Origin: Sphingopyxis sp. Root154
GTDB lineage: Bacteria > Pseudomonadota > Alphaproteobacteria > Sphingomonadales > Sphingomonadaceae
Assembly (NCBI RefSeq): GCF_001427105.1
Contig: NZ_LMGI01000005.1
Coordinates: 18,803 to 82,802 of the forward strand
Reading direction: 5' to 3'
DNA: 64,000 nt
The notes beneath the pieces are model-generated. The model made no database searches, was not told where the DNA came from, and worked only from the letters and a program-made list of their open reading frames with translations. The translations under genes and the position numbers were made by a program. How positions within the stretch are numbered: position 1 is the stretch's first letter; the number at the start of each line of letters is the position of its first letter. Below are positions 41,110 to 49,025 of this stretch, one piece after another.

Positions 41110-42516
41110 CTAAGGCGCCCGAGCGCATGGAGTTTCGGACGCCCTGCAGTTCGTCCAACCGCCGCCCATGGCCTGAAACAGCTGGATACGCGCGGCGAGC
41201 GCGTCGGCGCGGAGCTGGATCAGCGACAGTTCGGCACCGAGCAGGCCGCGCTGGGCGTCGAGCTGTTCCAGATAGGGCGAATAGCCTTCGCGATAGCGAT
41301 TGGTCGCGAGCCGCAGCCCCTCGGCCAGCGCATCGCGCTGCGACTGCGCGAATACGATCTGCGCGTCGATCCGGCTGACCGCCGCGAGCGCATCCTCGAC
41401 TTCGCGAAATGCGGTCAGCGCCGTGCGGCGATAGGCGAAGGCTGCCTGGTCGCGCTGTGCGCCCGCGGCTTCGGCCTGCGCCGTCAGCCTGCCACCCTGA
41501 AAGATCGGGGCGAGGATGCTGCCGCCGACCGACCAGATCGAAATCGGGTCGCCGATCAGGGTTGAGAAGGCCGCGCCGGCGGCCGAGGTCAGGCGGACCT
41601 GCGGCAGGAAACGCTTGCGCGCGGCGGCGAGATTCTTGTCCGATGCCGCAAGTTGATATTCGGCCTGCGCGACATCGGGCCGGCGGCGCAGCAGTTCGGA
41701 CGGCAGGCCCTCGGGGATCCCGGGAATAGCGAGGCGGTCAAGGGCCGTGCCGCGGTCGATCGCGCGAGGTGTGTCGCCAACCAGCAGGCTGAGGCCGTCC
41801 TCGGTCCGCGCGATGGCGAGTTCGATCTGCGGCACGATCTGCGCCGTCGCGTCATATTCGGCTTGCGCCTGCTGAAGCTCGAGCTTGGGCGAATAGCCGC
41901 GCCCGACGCGCGATTTCGCAATCCGCAGCGATTCCGATCGCGCGCGCACCGTCTCGCGCGCCACTTCCAGCCGCGCGTCGAGGCTGCGCAGCGTGACATA
42001 GTTGCTCGCTACCGCTGCGGCGACCGACAGTTGCACCGCATCGCGCGCCGCCTCGCTCGCGAACCAGCTATCGCGTGCGGCCGACTTCTGATCGGCAAGG
42101 CGGCCGAACAGGTCGACTTCGTAGGCGATCTGGATTTGCGGCTGCGCGAAATTCTGCTCCGACGGCTGGCCGAACGGGCTAACCGAGCGCGACCGGCCGC
42201 CGCTGATCGCCGCATCGATCGTGGGCAGCGTCTGCGCCCGCGCGAGCGCGAAATTGGCGCGGGCTTCGCGGACGCGCGCCGCCGCGACGCCGATGTCGCT
42301 GTTGTTGGTCAGGGCCGTGTCGACCAGCGCGGCCAGCGCCGGATCGCCGAACGACCGCCACCAGTCGCGCTGCAGGGGCGCGGCCGGATCGGCATCGGTT
42401 CGCCATGCCACCGGCGGTGTCACGGGCGCGACGCCGGTCGTCGCGACGTTCTGGCCGGCGCAGGCGGCGAGCGCAGCCGCCAGCCCGGCCGTCAGCGCGA
42501 GCCGCGCGCGCTTCAT
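41110..42516 (-). CDS. Outer-membrane efflux lipoprotein (OprM/NodT type)
   Basis: A 468-residue outer-membrane channel subunit. It has a lipoprotein signal with lipobox LAAC (MKRARLALTAGLAAALAACA), and the repeated helical-hairpin domains of the OprM/TolC family (WWRSFGDPALAALVDTALTN, LRRRPDVAQAEYQLAASDKN, FREVEDALAAVSRIDAQIVF). It exports drugs or metabolites across the outer membrane with the fusion protein and pump upstream. ATG 42516 overlaps the stop of the fusion-protein gene (ATGA, 42513-42516). Confidence 0.9.
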   Translation of the reverse strand: MKRARLALTAGLAAALAACAGQNVATTGVAPVTPPVAWRTDADPAAPLQRDWWRSFGDPALAALVDTALTNNSDIGVAAARVREARANFALARAQTLPTIDAAISGGRSRSVSPFGQPSEQNFAQPQIQIAYEVDLFGRLADQKSAARDSWFASEAARDAVQLSVAAAVASNYVTLRSLDARLEVARETVRARSESLRIAKSRVGRGYSPKLELQQAQAEYDATAQIVPQIELAIARTEDGLSLLVGDTPRAIDRGTALDRLAIPGIPEGLPSELLRRRPDVAQAEYQLAASDKNLAAARKRFLPQVRLTSAAGAAFSTLIGDPISIWSVGGSILAPIFQGGRLTAQAEAAGAQRDQAAFAYRRTALTAFREVEDALAAVSRIDAQIVFAQSQRDALAEGLRLATNRYREGYSPYLEQLDAQRGLLGAELSLIQLRADALAARIQLFQAMGGGWTNCRASETPCARAP

Positions 42517-43673
42517 CGCTTTGACCCGCCGCTTGTGTCGATCCGGACCTCGACCGACATGCCGGGCCGCAGCCGCGTCGCCACCGGCTGTTTCTCGTCG
42601 ATCTTGATCCGCACCGCGATGCGCTGCGCTACCTTGACGAAATTGCCGGTGGCGTTGTCGGCTTTGAGCACCGCGAATTCCGACCCCGCCGCAGGCGACA
42701 GATTTTCGATCCGCCCGGTCAGTTCGGCGCCGCCCAAGGCATCGACGCTGAACCGCGCGGGCTGGCCGATCGCCATGTTGCCGGTCTGGGCTTCCTTGAA
42801 GTTCGCTATCACCCAGACCTGGTGCGGGACGACCGACAGCAATTGGGTTCCGGCGGTGACATAGGCGCCGACGCGCACCCCGATTTCGGACAGCTGCCCG
42901 TCGGCAGGGGCACGGATGACCGTGTTGTCGAGATCGATCTGCGCAAGGCGAAGCTGCGCCTTCGCCGATTCGACCGCGGCTTCGAGCCCGGCGCGCCCGA
43001 CGACGACGGTGCGGACATCCTGCGTCCCGATCGCCCGGCTGGCGCGCGCCTGTTGCAGCGCCGCCTGCGCCGCGAGCAGCGCCGCGCGCGTCTGGTCGAA
43101 TTCGCGGGTCGAGATCGAACCGTCGGCGACGAGCGCGCGCGCGCGGCGCATGTCGGCGTCGGCCTTGTTCAGTTGCGCCTGCGCGTTCGCGATCCCGGCA
43201 TTCTGGCTGTCGGTTGCGACCTCGCGCGATCGCTGCGCCTGCGCCGAATTGGCGAGCGCGGCCTGCTGCGCCGCGACATTGGCTTCGGCCTGCGCGACGC
43301 GCGCGCGATAGATGCGGTCGTCGATCGTTGCGAGAATCTGGCCCGCCTTGACCTCGGCGAAATCCTGCACAGGCACGCGGGTGACATAGCCGCTGACCTG
43401 GGGGCTGATGATCGTCACACGCCCGCGCACATAGGCATTGTCGGTCCGCTCCGCTCTCCCGGCGAAGGGCGGCAGGTCCCAGGCGTAGAGGATGGCGAGG
43501 ATCGCGAGCACCGCGGCGACGATGATGACGATGACGGTCGTGCGCGTCTTGTCCGGGGGGCGCCATCCCGACGGCGGCGCGTCGACCTGCGGATCGGACG
43601 GAGCCGCTGCTTCGGGCGGGGCAGCCGCTGCGGGTTCGCGTGCCGGCGTGTTCGTCTTGGGCTTCTCGCTCAT
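42513..43673 (-). CDS. HlyD-family membrane fusion protein (EmrA-like)
   Basis: A 386-residue periplasmic adaptor. A Pro/Ala-rich cytosolic start is followed by one membrane helix (VIVIIVAAVLAILAILYAW), then biotinyl-lipoyl halves (TDNAYVRGRVTIISPQVSGY, VIRAPADGQLSEIGVRVGAY) flanking a coiled-coil hairpin of about 110 residues. This is the EmrA/FarA pattern, linking an MFS pump to an outer-membrane channel. It starts one base before the stop of the DHA2 gene and overlaps the channel gene. Confidence 0.9.
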   Translation of the reverse strand: MSEKPKTNTPAREPAAAAPPEAAAPSDPQVDAPPSGWRPPDKTRTTVIVIIVAAVLAILAILYAWDLPPFAGRAERTDNAYVRGRVTIISPQVSGYVTRVPVQDFAEVKAGQILATIDDRIYRARVAQAEANVAAQQAALANSAQAQRSREVATDSQNAGIANAQAQLNKADADMRRARALVADGSISTREFDQTRAALLAAQAALQQARASRAIGTQDVRTVVVGRAGLEAAVESAKAQLRLAQIDLDNTVIRAPADGQLSEIGVRVGAYVTAGTQLLSVVPHQVWVIANFKEAQTGNMAIGQPARFSVDALGGAELTGRIENLSPAAGSEFAVLKADNATGNFVKVAQRIAVRIKIDEKQPVATRLRPGMSVEVRIDTSGGSKR

Positions 43674-43674
43674 C

Positions 43675-45339
43675 TCATTGCCTCTGTTGAGCTTGTGCCT
43701 GCGCCTGCAGACGCTGGACCAATAATATCACCGGTGACGGTTCGTTTCGCCGCCGGATCGCCCGGCTGATCATGAAGCCCCATATCGCCGTCAAGACCGC
43801 AAGTACGCCAACCAGCAGGAATACGTCATTATACGCAAGGATATGCGCCTCGCGCGTGACTTGCTGGCTGAGCAGTGCGGCGCCCTCGGCGCTGCGCAGC
43901 ACCGGATCGCCGACCGTTCCGGCAACGACGCGGCTGCCGGCGCCGAGCCGCGCTGCGACCAGCGGATCCCTCGCAACGATATTCTGGACCAGTTCGTGCG
44001 AATGATATTTCTCGCGGACCGTCTGGAACGTCCCGAGCAGGGTGCCGCCGGCGAGACCGCCGATGCTCTGGCTCATGCTGAACAGCACGACAAAGCTGAT
44101 GAAATTCTTGCCGCCAGCGAGCAAGGTCCGCGCGATGCCGATCACCATCGCTTGCGCGAGGAAGAGCAGCGACGCGAAGCCGATCAGCGCCTGGCTGAGA
44201 TAGAATTGGCTCGGCCGCGTGAGGTTGGTCGTATTGGCATCCATGAACGATGCGATCACGATCAATATCACCGCGATGATGATCGGCCGCGACAGATTGT
44301 CGGGACGAAAGGTCAGCACCGCGGTTACGAGGCCGGCGATCGACGCGAACACGACGATCAGGTTCAGCGTGACCATCTGGTCGTTGATCATGCCCACGGT
44401 GCCCAGAAATCCGACCGAGCCGAACGCCTGTTCGGAGAGCAATATGCGGACCGATGCGGCGACCGCCATCAGCCGCAGCATCTCGCGCGTGCCGAGCCAG
44501 CGCGTGTTGATCAGCGGATTCCTGCGATGATGCTCGACGAGGATCGCGGCAGCGATCAGCGCGACGCTCGCGGCCAGCGACCAGCCGATCCACGGCCGTT
44601 CGGTCCACCACTGGATTCGCCCTTGCGAGAGGACGGCGATCAGCAGCCATAATCCCGGCGCCAGGAGGCCGAAGGTCAGGAAGTCGAGCGGCTCGAACAC
44701 TTTTTCGCGCTCGCTCGGCGGCAGCGGCTGGGCCATCACCGCGGCGAGCGTCGCGAGCGCGAGCCCGAATTCGAACCAATAGAGATTGTGCCAGTCGCCC
44801 CAAATAAGCAGCCCCGGCGAAAGCACGCGCGCGAGCGGCGTCGCGATCTGCGGGATACAGATGCCGATCATCACCGCCGCAAGCCGCTTCGACGCCGGCA
44901 GCGCCTGGAAGAAATAGAGGATGGTGAGCGTCGAAAGGCCGCTCGCCGCAATCCCGCTCATCGCGCGGACCGCGACCGAGGTCCAGAAATCGTGGATGAA
45001 CAGGTGCATCAGCGTCGTCACGGCATAAGCGACGAGCGTGTAGCGGATGAACGGCTGCAGCCCGAACTGCTGGCGATATTTGACCAGCAGCAGGTTCGCG
45101 GTGACATTGGTCATGAAATAGGCGGCGGTCAGCCACGCCGCCTCGTCGCTGTTGAGCCCCAGCGTCCCTTGCGCGAAGTTGAGGTTTACGGTGACCAAGG
45201 CGTTGCCGAGCCCGCCGGTGATCCCGATCAGGCAGCCGATAAGGAAATGGCGCACCATGCGCGCGGTCGGGTGGTCCGGATTGGCGGGTGATCCCGGAAG
45301 CGTCGGCCGCTCGTGGGGCTTGAAGACATAATCCGCCAT
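43675..45339 (-). CDS. DHA2-family MFS efflux pump (EmrB/FarB-like)
   Basis: A 554-residue inner-membrane drug:H+ antiporter with about fourteen helices. The start of the domain (LIGCLIGITGGLGNALVTVN) and DEAAWLTAAYFMTNVTANLL match DHA2 proteins that work in tripartite EmrAB-TolC systems. It is first of the three-gene operon pump-adaptor-channel. An inverted repeat CCTATTC/GAATAGG about 100 bp upstream (45440-45457) is a candidate operator. Substrates cannot be inferred. Confidence 0.9.
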   Translation of the reverse strand: MADYVFKPHERPTLPGSPANPDHPTARMVRHFLIGCLIGITGGLGNALVTVNLNFAQGTLGLNSDEAAWLTAAYFMTNVTANLLLVKYRQQFGLQPFIRYTLVAYAVTTLMHLFIHDFWTSVAVRAMSGIAASGLSTLTILYFFQALPASKRLAAVMIGICIPQIATPLARVLSPGLLIWGDWHNLYWFEFGLALATLAAVMAQPLPPSEREKVFEPLDFLTFGLLAPGLWLLIAVLSQGRIQWWTERPWIGWSLAASVALIAAAILVEHHRRNPLINTRWLGTREMLRLMAVAASVRILLSEQAFGSVGFLGTVGMINDQMVTLNLIVVFASIAGLVTAVLTFRPDNLSRPIIIAVILIVIASFMDANTTNLTRPSQFYLSQALIGFASLLFLAQAMVIGIARTLLAGGKNFISFVVLFSMSQSIGGLAGGTLLGTFQTVREKYHSHELVQNIVARDPLVAARLGAGSRVVAGTVGDPVLRSAEGAALLSQQVTREAHILAYNDVFLLVGVLAVLTAIWGFMISRAIRRRNEPSPVILLVQRLQAQAQAQQRQ

Positions 45340-45439
45340 GGCGGATCAGGCCGGCTTCGCGGTCATGGACGCGCCACGAGCGGAGCGAGTCGGTTCGATA
45401 ATCATGATTTTCCTTACCGCATCGCCGGGGCGCATGCAG

Positions 45440-45457
45440 CCTATTCGGTGGAATAGG
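45440..45457. promoter_or_regulatory. Inverted repeat upstream of the efflux operon
   Basis: CCTATTC-GGTG-GAATAGG is a perfect 7-bp dyad 100 bp before the pump ATG. The outer CCTAT/ATAGG halves match those at 40936-40950. There is no T-run; it may be an operator. It could also be a weak hairpin in the leader. Confidence 0.4.
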
Positions 45458-45488
45458 AATTCCATGACGCGGGCATACAGGCGGCCGG

Positions 45489-46457
45489 CTATGCCACCGG
45501 TACGCGATCGCGTTGCGTCTTCCAAAGCCAGGCGGCGCAGGCCAGATCCTGTACGATCGAGCCCAGCGATTTATATATGGTGACGTCCGATGCCATTAGA
45601 CGGCCGGGCGTGGAACCCGAAAAGACATGCCCGATCTCGGGCAGGACATGCGCTTCGGTGACCAGCTCCGCATCGCGCGCGCGCAGATATTCAGCGCCCT
45701 GCGCCAGCACGCCATCGCGATGATCGGGCACGAACCGCGTGCGCGCTACAAGCGCTTCGTCGATTTCGGACGGTCCCGCGCGGCTGGAGCCGACGGCGTT
45801 GATATGCGTCCCGTCCGCGACATGCGTGTTGAGCAGGAATGGTTCGGCCGCCCCGGTCAGCGTGCAGATGATATCGGCGCCCTCCGCCGCCTCGGCCACC
45901 GAGGCCACCTCATAGGCGGCAAAACCGAAATCGTCGGCAATCCGGCCGGCAAGCGCGCCCGCCTTTTCGGGCGCGCGTCCCCAAATTCGCACTTCGTCGA
46001 GCGCCCGCACGTGACGGATGGCCGCGACATGATGCCATGCTTGTTCGCCCGTCCCGATGATCGCGAGACGGCTGGCGCCGGGCCGCGCGAGCACGTCGGT
46101 CGCCGCTGCCGAGGCGGCGGCGGTGCGGATCGCGGTGACTTCACTGGCGTCGATCACGCAGACCGGCGCCCCGCTGGCGCGGTCGAACAGGATGATGACG
46201 CCTTGATGCGAGCTGCCGTGCGCGGCGGCGGCCGGGAAGATGCTGATGATCTTCGCGCCGAAGCCCGCGCCGTCGAGCGCGCCGGGCATCACGCCGAACA
46301 GATCGCCGCCGTCGAGGTCGATGATGCCGCGCAGCAACTGCCGGCTGCGTCCCTCGGCGAGTGCGATCATCGCGTGGCGCATCAGGTTGATGCACGTTCG
46401 GTGGTCGAGCCGCTCGCGGACTTCTGCCGCATCGACGAAGCAGATCGGATCAGCCAC
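45489..46457 (-). CDS. Ornithine cyclodeaminase / mu-crystallin family protein
   Basis: A 322-residue NAD(P)-dependent enzyme. It shows the family's substrate region GDLFGVMPGAL and the Rossmann motif LAIIGTGEQAWHH, then INAVGSSRAGPSEID. Members include ornithine cyclodeaminase, alanine dehydrogenase and ketimine reductases, so it acts on an amino or imino acid. The likely start is GTG 46457, eight bases inside the M19 gene; there is no nearby ATG in a sensible position. It ends the amidohydrolase-M19 operon, which implies it handles an amino acid released by those proteins. Confidence 0.82.
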   Translation of the reverse strand: MADPICFVDAAEVRERLDHRTCINLMRHAMIALAEGRSRQLLRGIIDLDGGDLFGVMPGALDGAGFGAKIISIFPAAAAHGSSHQGVIILFDRASGAPVCVIDASEVTAIRTAAASAAATDVLARPGASRLAIIGTGEQAWHHVAAIRHVRALDEVRIWGRAPEKAGALAGRIADDFGFAAYEVASVAEAAEGADIICTLTGAAEPFLLNTHVADGTHINAVGSSRAGPSEIDEALVARTRFVPDHRDGVLAQGAEYLRARDAELVTEAHVLPEIGHVFSGSTPGRLMASDVTIYKSLGSIVQDLACAAWLWKTQRDRVPVA

Positions 46458-47571
46458 CCCAGACGCTTTCGGCGTGGCGGAGGAAATTGAGCCCCATGAT
46501 CTTCTCGATCCGGCGGCTCGAATAGCCGCGCGCGGCGAGCAGGCGGATAAGTTTCCGGAACTGGTCGGGGCCGCGCAGATCGGCGACGAAGGGATATGTG
46601 TCGGGGCGTTCGCCCGCGGCGCTGATCCCCGCGGCGCGGCGTTCGGCGATCTCCTTTGCGAGCACCGCTTCATACGCCCGAAGATCGTCGATCTGGCTTA
46701 CGGTGCCGTCGGTGCCGATTCCGACATGATCCTCGCCGCAGATATTCACCGCATGATCGATGTGGCGGACGACATCCTCGGCGCGGGCATGGCCCGAGAT
46801 GTTGAGGAAGGGCATGAAATAGATGCCGATGAAGCCGCCCTTTTCGGCGACGAGCCGCAATTCGGCGTCGGTCTTGTTGCGCGGCAGGTCGGTGACGGCG
46901 CGGCAGCCGGTGTGGTTGATCGAGATCGGCGCCTTCGACGCGCGCGCGGCTTCGAGGCAGGTCTTTTCGCCGCTGTGCGACAGGTCGACGATCATGCGCT
47001 GCGCATTGAGCCGCTCGATCACTTCGCGCCCGAACGGTGTGAGCCCGCGATTGCCCGGCGCCATCGATCCGTCGCCGAGCTGGTTCGCCGGATTATAGGT
47101 GATCTGGAAGATGCGCACGCCCAGATTGGCGAAGATGTCGACGCGGCCCACATCCTTGCCCATCATCGCGCCGTTCTGGAAGCCGTAGATGATCCCGATC
47201 TTCTTTTCGGCCTTGGCACGGCGGATGTCGGCGGCGCCTAATATCTTGACGAGATCGCGCGGATAGCGGCGCAGCAGCATGTCCATTTCGGCGACGTCGC
47301 CGACGCTCTTTTCGAACGGTTCGGCCGGCCCCGCGACATAACCGAGCGTGCAGTTGATCGCGGTCACGCCCGACGCATGCGCCTCGGCCAGCACGCGCGG
47401 CGAAAACGGGTCGGGCGCATCGCGCACATTCGGATCGGCGAGCCCGCCGAGCGCATTGACGATCACCCATTTGCGGCCGTCGGGCGCCGCGGCGCGGGCA
47501 GTTGCGGGCAGCAGCGAGGTCGCGGCCAGCCCCGCCGCTCCCGCCAACATCGCGCGCCGGTCAATCGTCAT
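46450..47571 (-). CDS. Membrane dipeptidase-like protein (peptidase M19), metal site incomplete
   Basis: A 373-residue protein with a twin-arginine-like leader (MTIDRRAMLAGAAGLAATSL). It retains MIVDLSHSGEKTC, ISINHTGCRAV and VGIGTDG, the later metal and substrate residues of M19 dipeptidases. Where HxD should be it reads IVNALGGLAD, and the bridging Glu is Gln (IIYGFQNGA), the same loss as in 2028-3092. ATG 47571 with AAGGAG upstream is preferred to a TTG at 47577. Its start overlaps the amidohydrolase end by 11 bp, and its end overlaps the cyclodeaminase-like gene. Confidence 0.85.
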   Translation of the reverse strand: MTIDRRAMLAGAAGLAATSLLPATARAAAPDGRKWVIVNALGGLADPNVRDAPDPFSPRVLAEAHASGVTAINCTLGYVAGPAEPFEKSVGDVAEMDMLLRRYPRDLVKILGAADIRRAKAEKKIGIIYGFQNGAMMGKDVGRVDIFANLGVRIFQITYNPANQLGDGSMAPGNRGLTPFGREVIERLNAQRMIVDLSHSGEKTCLEAARASKAPISINHTGCRAVTDLPRNKTDAELRLVAEKGGFIGIYFMPFLNISGHARAEDVVRHIDHAVNICGEDHVGIGTDGTVSQIDDLRAYEAVLAKEIAERRAAGISAAGERPDTYPFVADLRGPDQFRKLIRLLAARGYSSRRIEKIMGLNFLRHAESVWGG

Positions 47572-48940
47572 TTCCAAGCTCCTTCGCGGTCGGCGCGATA
47601 TAATCGGCGCGGCGATATTCGCGGCCGCGCTTCACCGTCATTTCGATCCGCTCGATGTTGCCGATGTCGGCGAGCGGGTCCGCTGTCAGTATGACGAAGT
47701 TCGCGAGCTTGCCGGGCTCGATCGATCCCATATCCTTGTCCTGCCCAGCGGCGCGCGCGCCGACGAGCGTTGCCGAATGGATCACCGCGAGCGGAGGCAT
47801 GCCGACATCGTTCGCCAGATAGCGAAGCTCGGCGTGGACTTCGGGCCAGGCGTCGCCGGCGGGATTGACGAAGTCGGTGCCGGTCGAAATCGGCAAGCCC
47901 GCGCGCCATGCCTGCTGGGTCAGCCGGATCGTGCGGGCGCCGCCGCAACGCAGCGGCTTGGCTTTCGGATCGGCCTTGCGCGCGGCCTCGAACTTCACGA
48001 ACAGGCTGCCGGTCGCGTCGAGGATCGTGCCGCGCCTCAGCATCGCGTCGAAGAGGCGGGCGACGACCGGATCCTCGCCCGTTGGTGCAAGGCGTGCCTC
48101 ATCGACCGGGGTGCGGTCCTGATAGGAGGCGAGCATTTTTGGCTGTGCCTCATAGCCGAGATAACAGACATGGCTGACCGAATCGACGCCCGCCGCGATC
48201 ACTTCGGCGGGGCGGGCGGGGAAGACCGCACTGTGCGCCCAGATCATCAGTTTCTGGCGGTGCGCCTCGGCGGTGATCGCGGCGACGCGCTCGGCGGGCA
48301 GGTTGGCGTAAATCTTGATCGCGCTCGCCGACGTGCCGCGCGCCAGCGTGACCGCGGTGCGCAGCTCGGTCTTTTTGTCGATCGCCTGCATCCACGGTGC
48401 GGTGCCCGGCGTGAAGCCGCGGCTGACCGCGAGGACGCGGGGATCTTCGAAAAAAGACGGCCCCGCCATCAACGCGGCATAATAAATGTCGGGCGCGGGA
48501 ATTTCGCCGACCAGCGACGCGCGCGAAAGCTCGCCCACCGCTCGCAGATCGTCGGCCATGTCGCGCACCGCGGTGACGCCGCCATAGAGCTGGCGGCGCA
48601 GGATCGCTTCGGCGCGCACCCGGTCGGGCGGGGTGGCGAGGTGGACGTGGCTGTCGATCAGCCCCGGGATCACGAAGCGCCCGGTCAGGTCGACCCGGCG
48701 CGCCGTTGCCGCGCGCGACGCCAGCGTATCATGCGCGCCGACCGCGACGATCCGTTCGCCGTCGATCAAAATGTCCTGCCCGGCTCGCGCGGGTCCGCCG
48801 GTGCCGTCGATCACCGACATATTGGTGTAAAGTATCTGTTCGGCCGCGTGCGCCGGCGCCGCCGCCATCAGCGATGCGGCGAGGCCAAGCGACTGAAGGG
48901 CAGCGACGAGCGCCGGCGGGCGTGAACGAACCGATGTCAT
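47561..48940 (-). CDS. Exported amidohydrolase
   Basis: A 459-residue metal-dependent hydrolase with a signal peptide (cleaved near AHA-A). Ligands are visible: LIDSHVHLAT, the Lys in SAIKIYANLP, WAHSAVFP, SHVCYLG and TGTDFVN. It belongs to the imidazolonepropionase-like amidohydrolases but is more distant from the pair at 6622 and 32515. It heads a tightly overlapping operon with the M19 and cyclodeaminase-like genes, pointing to hydrolysis of a peptide or acyl amino acid. It lies 85 bp downstream of the siderophore receptor gene and might be read from it. Confidence 0.84.
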   Translation of the reverse strand: MTSVRSRPPALVAALQSLGLAASLMAAAPAHAAEQILYTNMSVIDGTGGPARAGQDILIDGERIVAVGAHDTLASRAATARRVDLTGRFVIPGLIDSHVHLATPPDRVRAEAILRRQLYGGVTAVRDMADDLRAVGELSRASLVGEIPAPDIYYAALMAGPSFFEDPRVLAVSRGFTPGTAPWMQAIDKKTELRTAVTLARGTSASAIKIYANLPAERVAAITAEAHRQKLMIWAHSAVFPARPAEVIAAGVDSVSHVCYLGYEAQPKMLASYQDRTPVDEARLAPTGEDPVVARLFDAMLRRGTILDATGSLFVKFEAARKADPKAKPLRCGGARTIRLTQQAWRAGLPISTGTDFVNPAGDAWPEVHAELRYLANDVGMPPLAVIHSATLVGARAAGQDKDMGSIEPGKLANFVILTADPLADIGNIERIEMTVKRGREYRRADYIAPTAKELGNDD

Positions 48941-49025
48941 GGCTCGTCGCTAGCGCCCTCATTTCATGTCCGCAATCGCCGGGCGCGGCCATCGGCGAAA
49001 AGCGGCCATTCGATCACCCTGTTTC

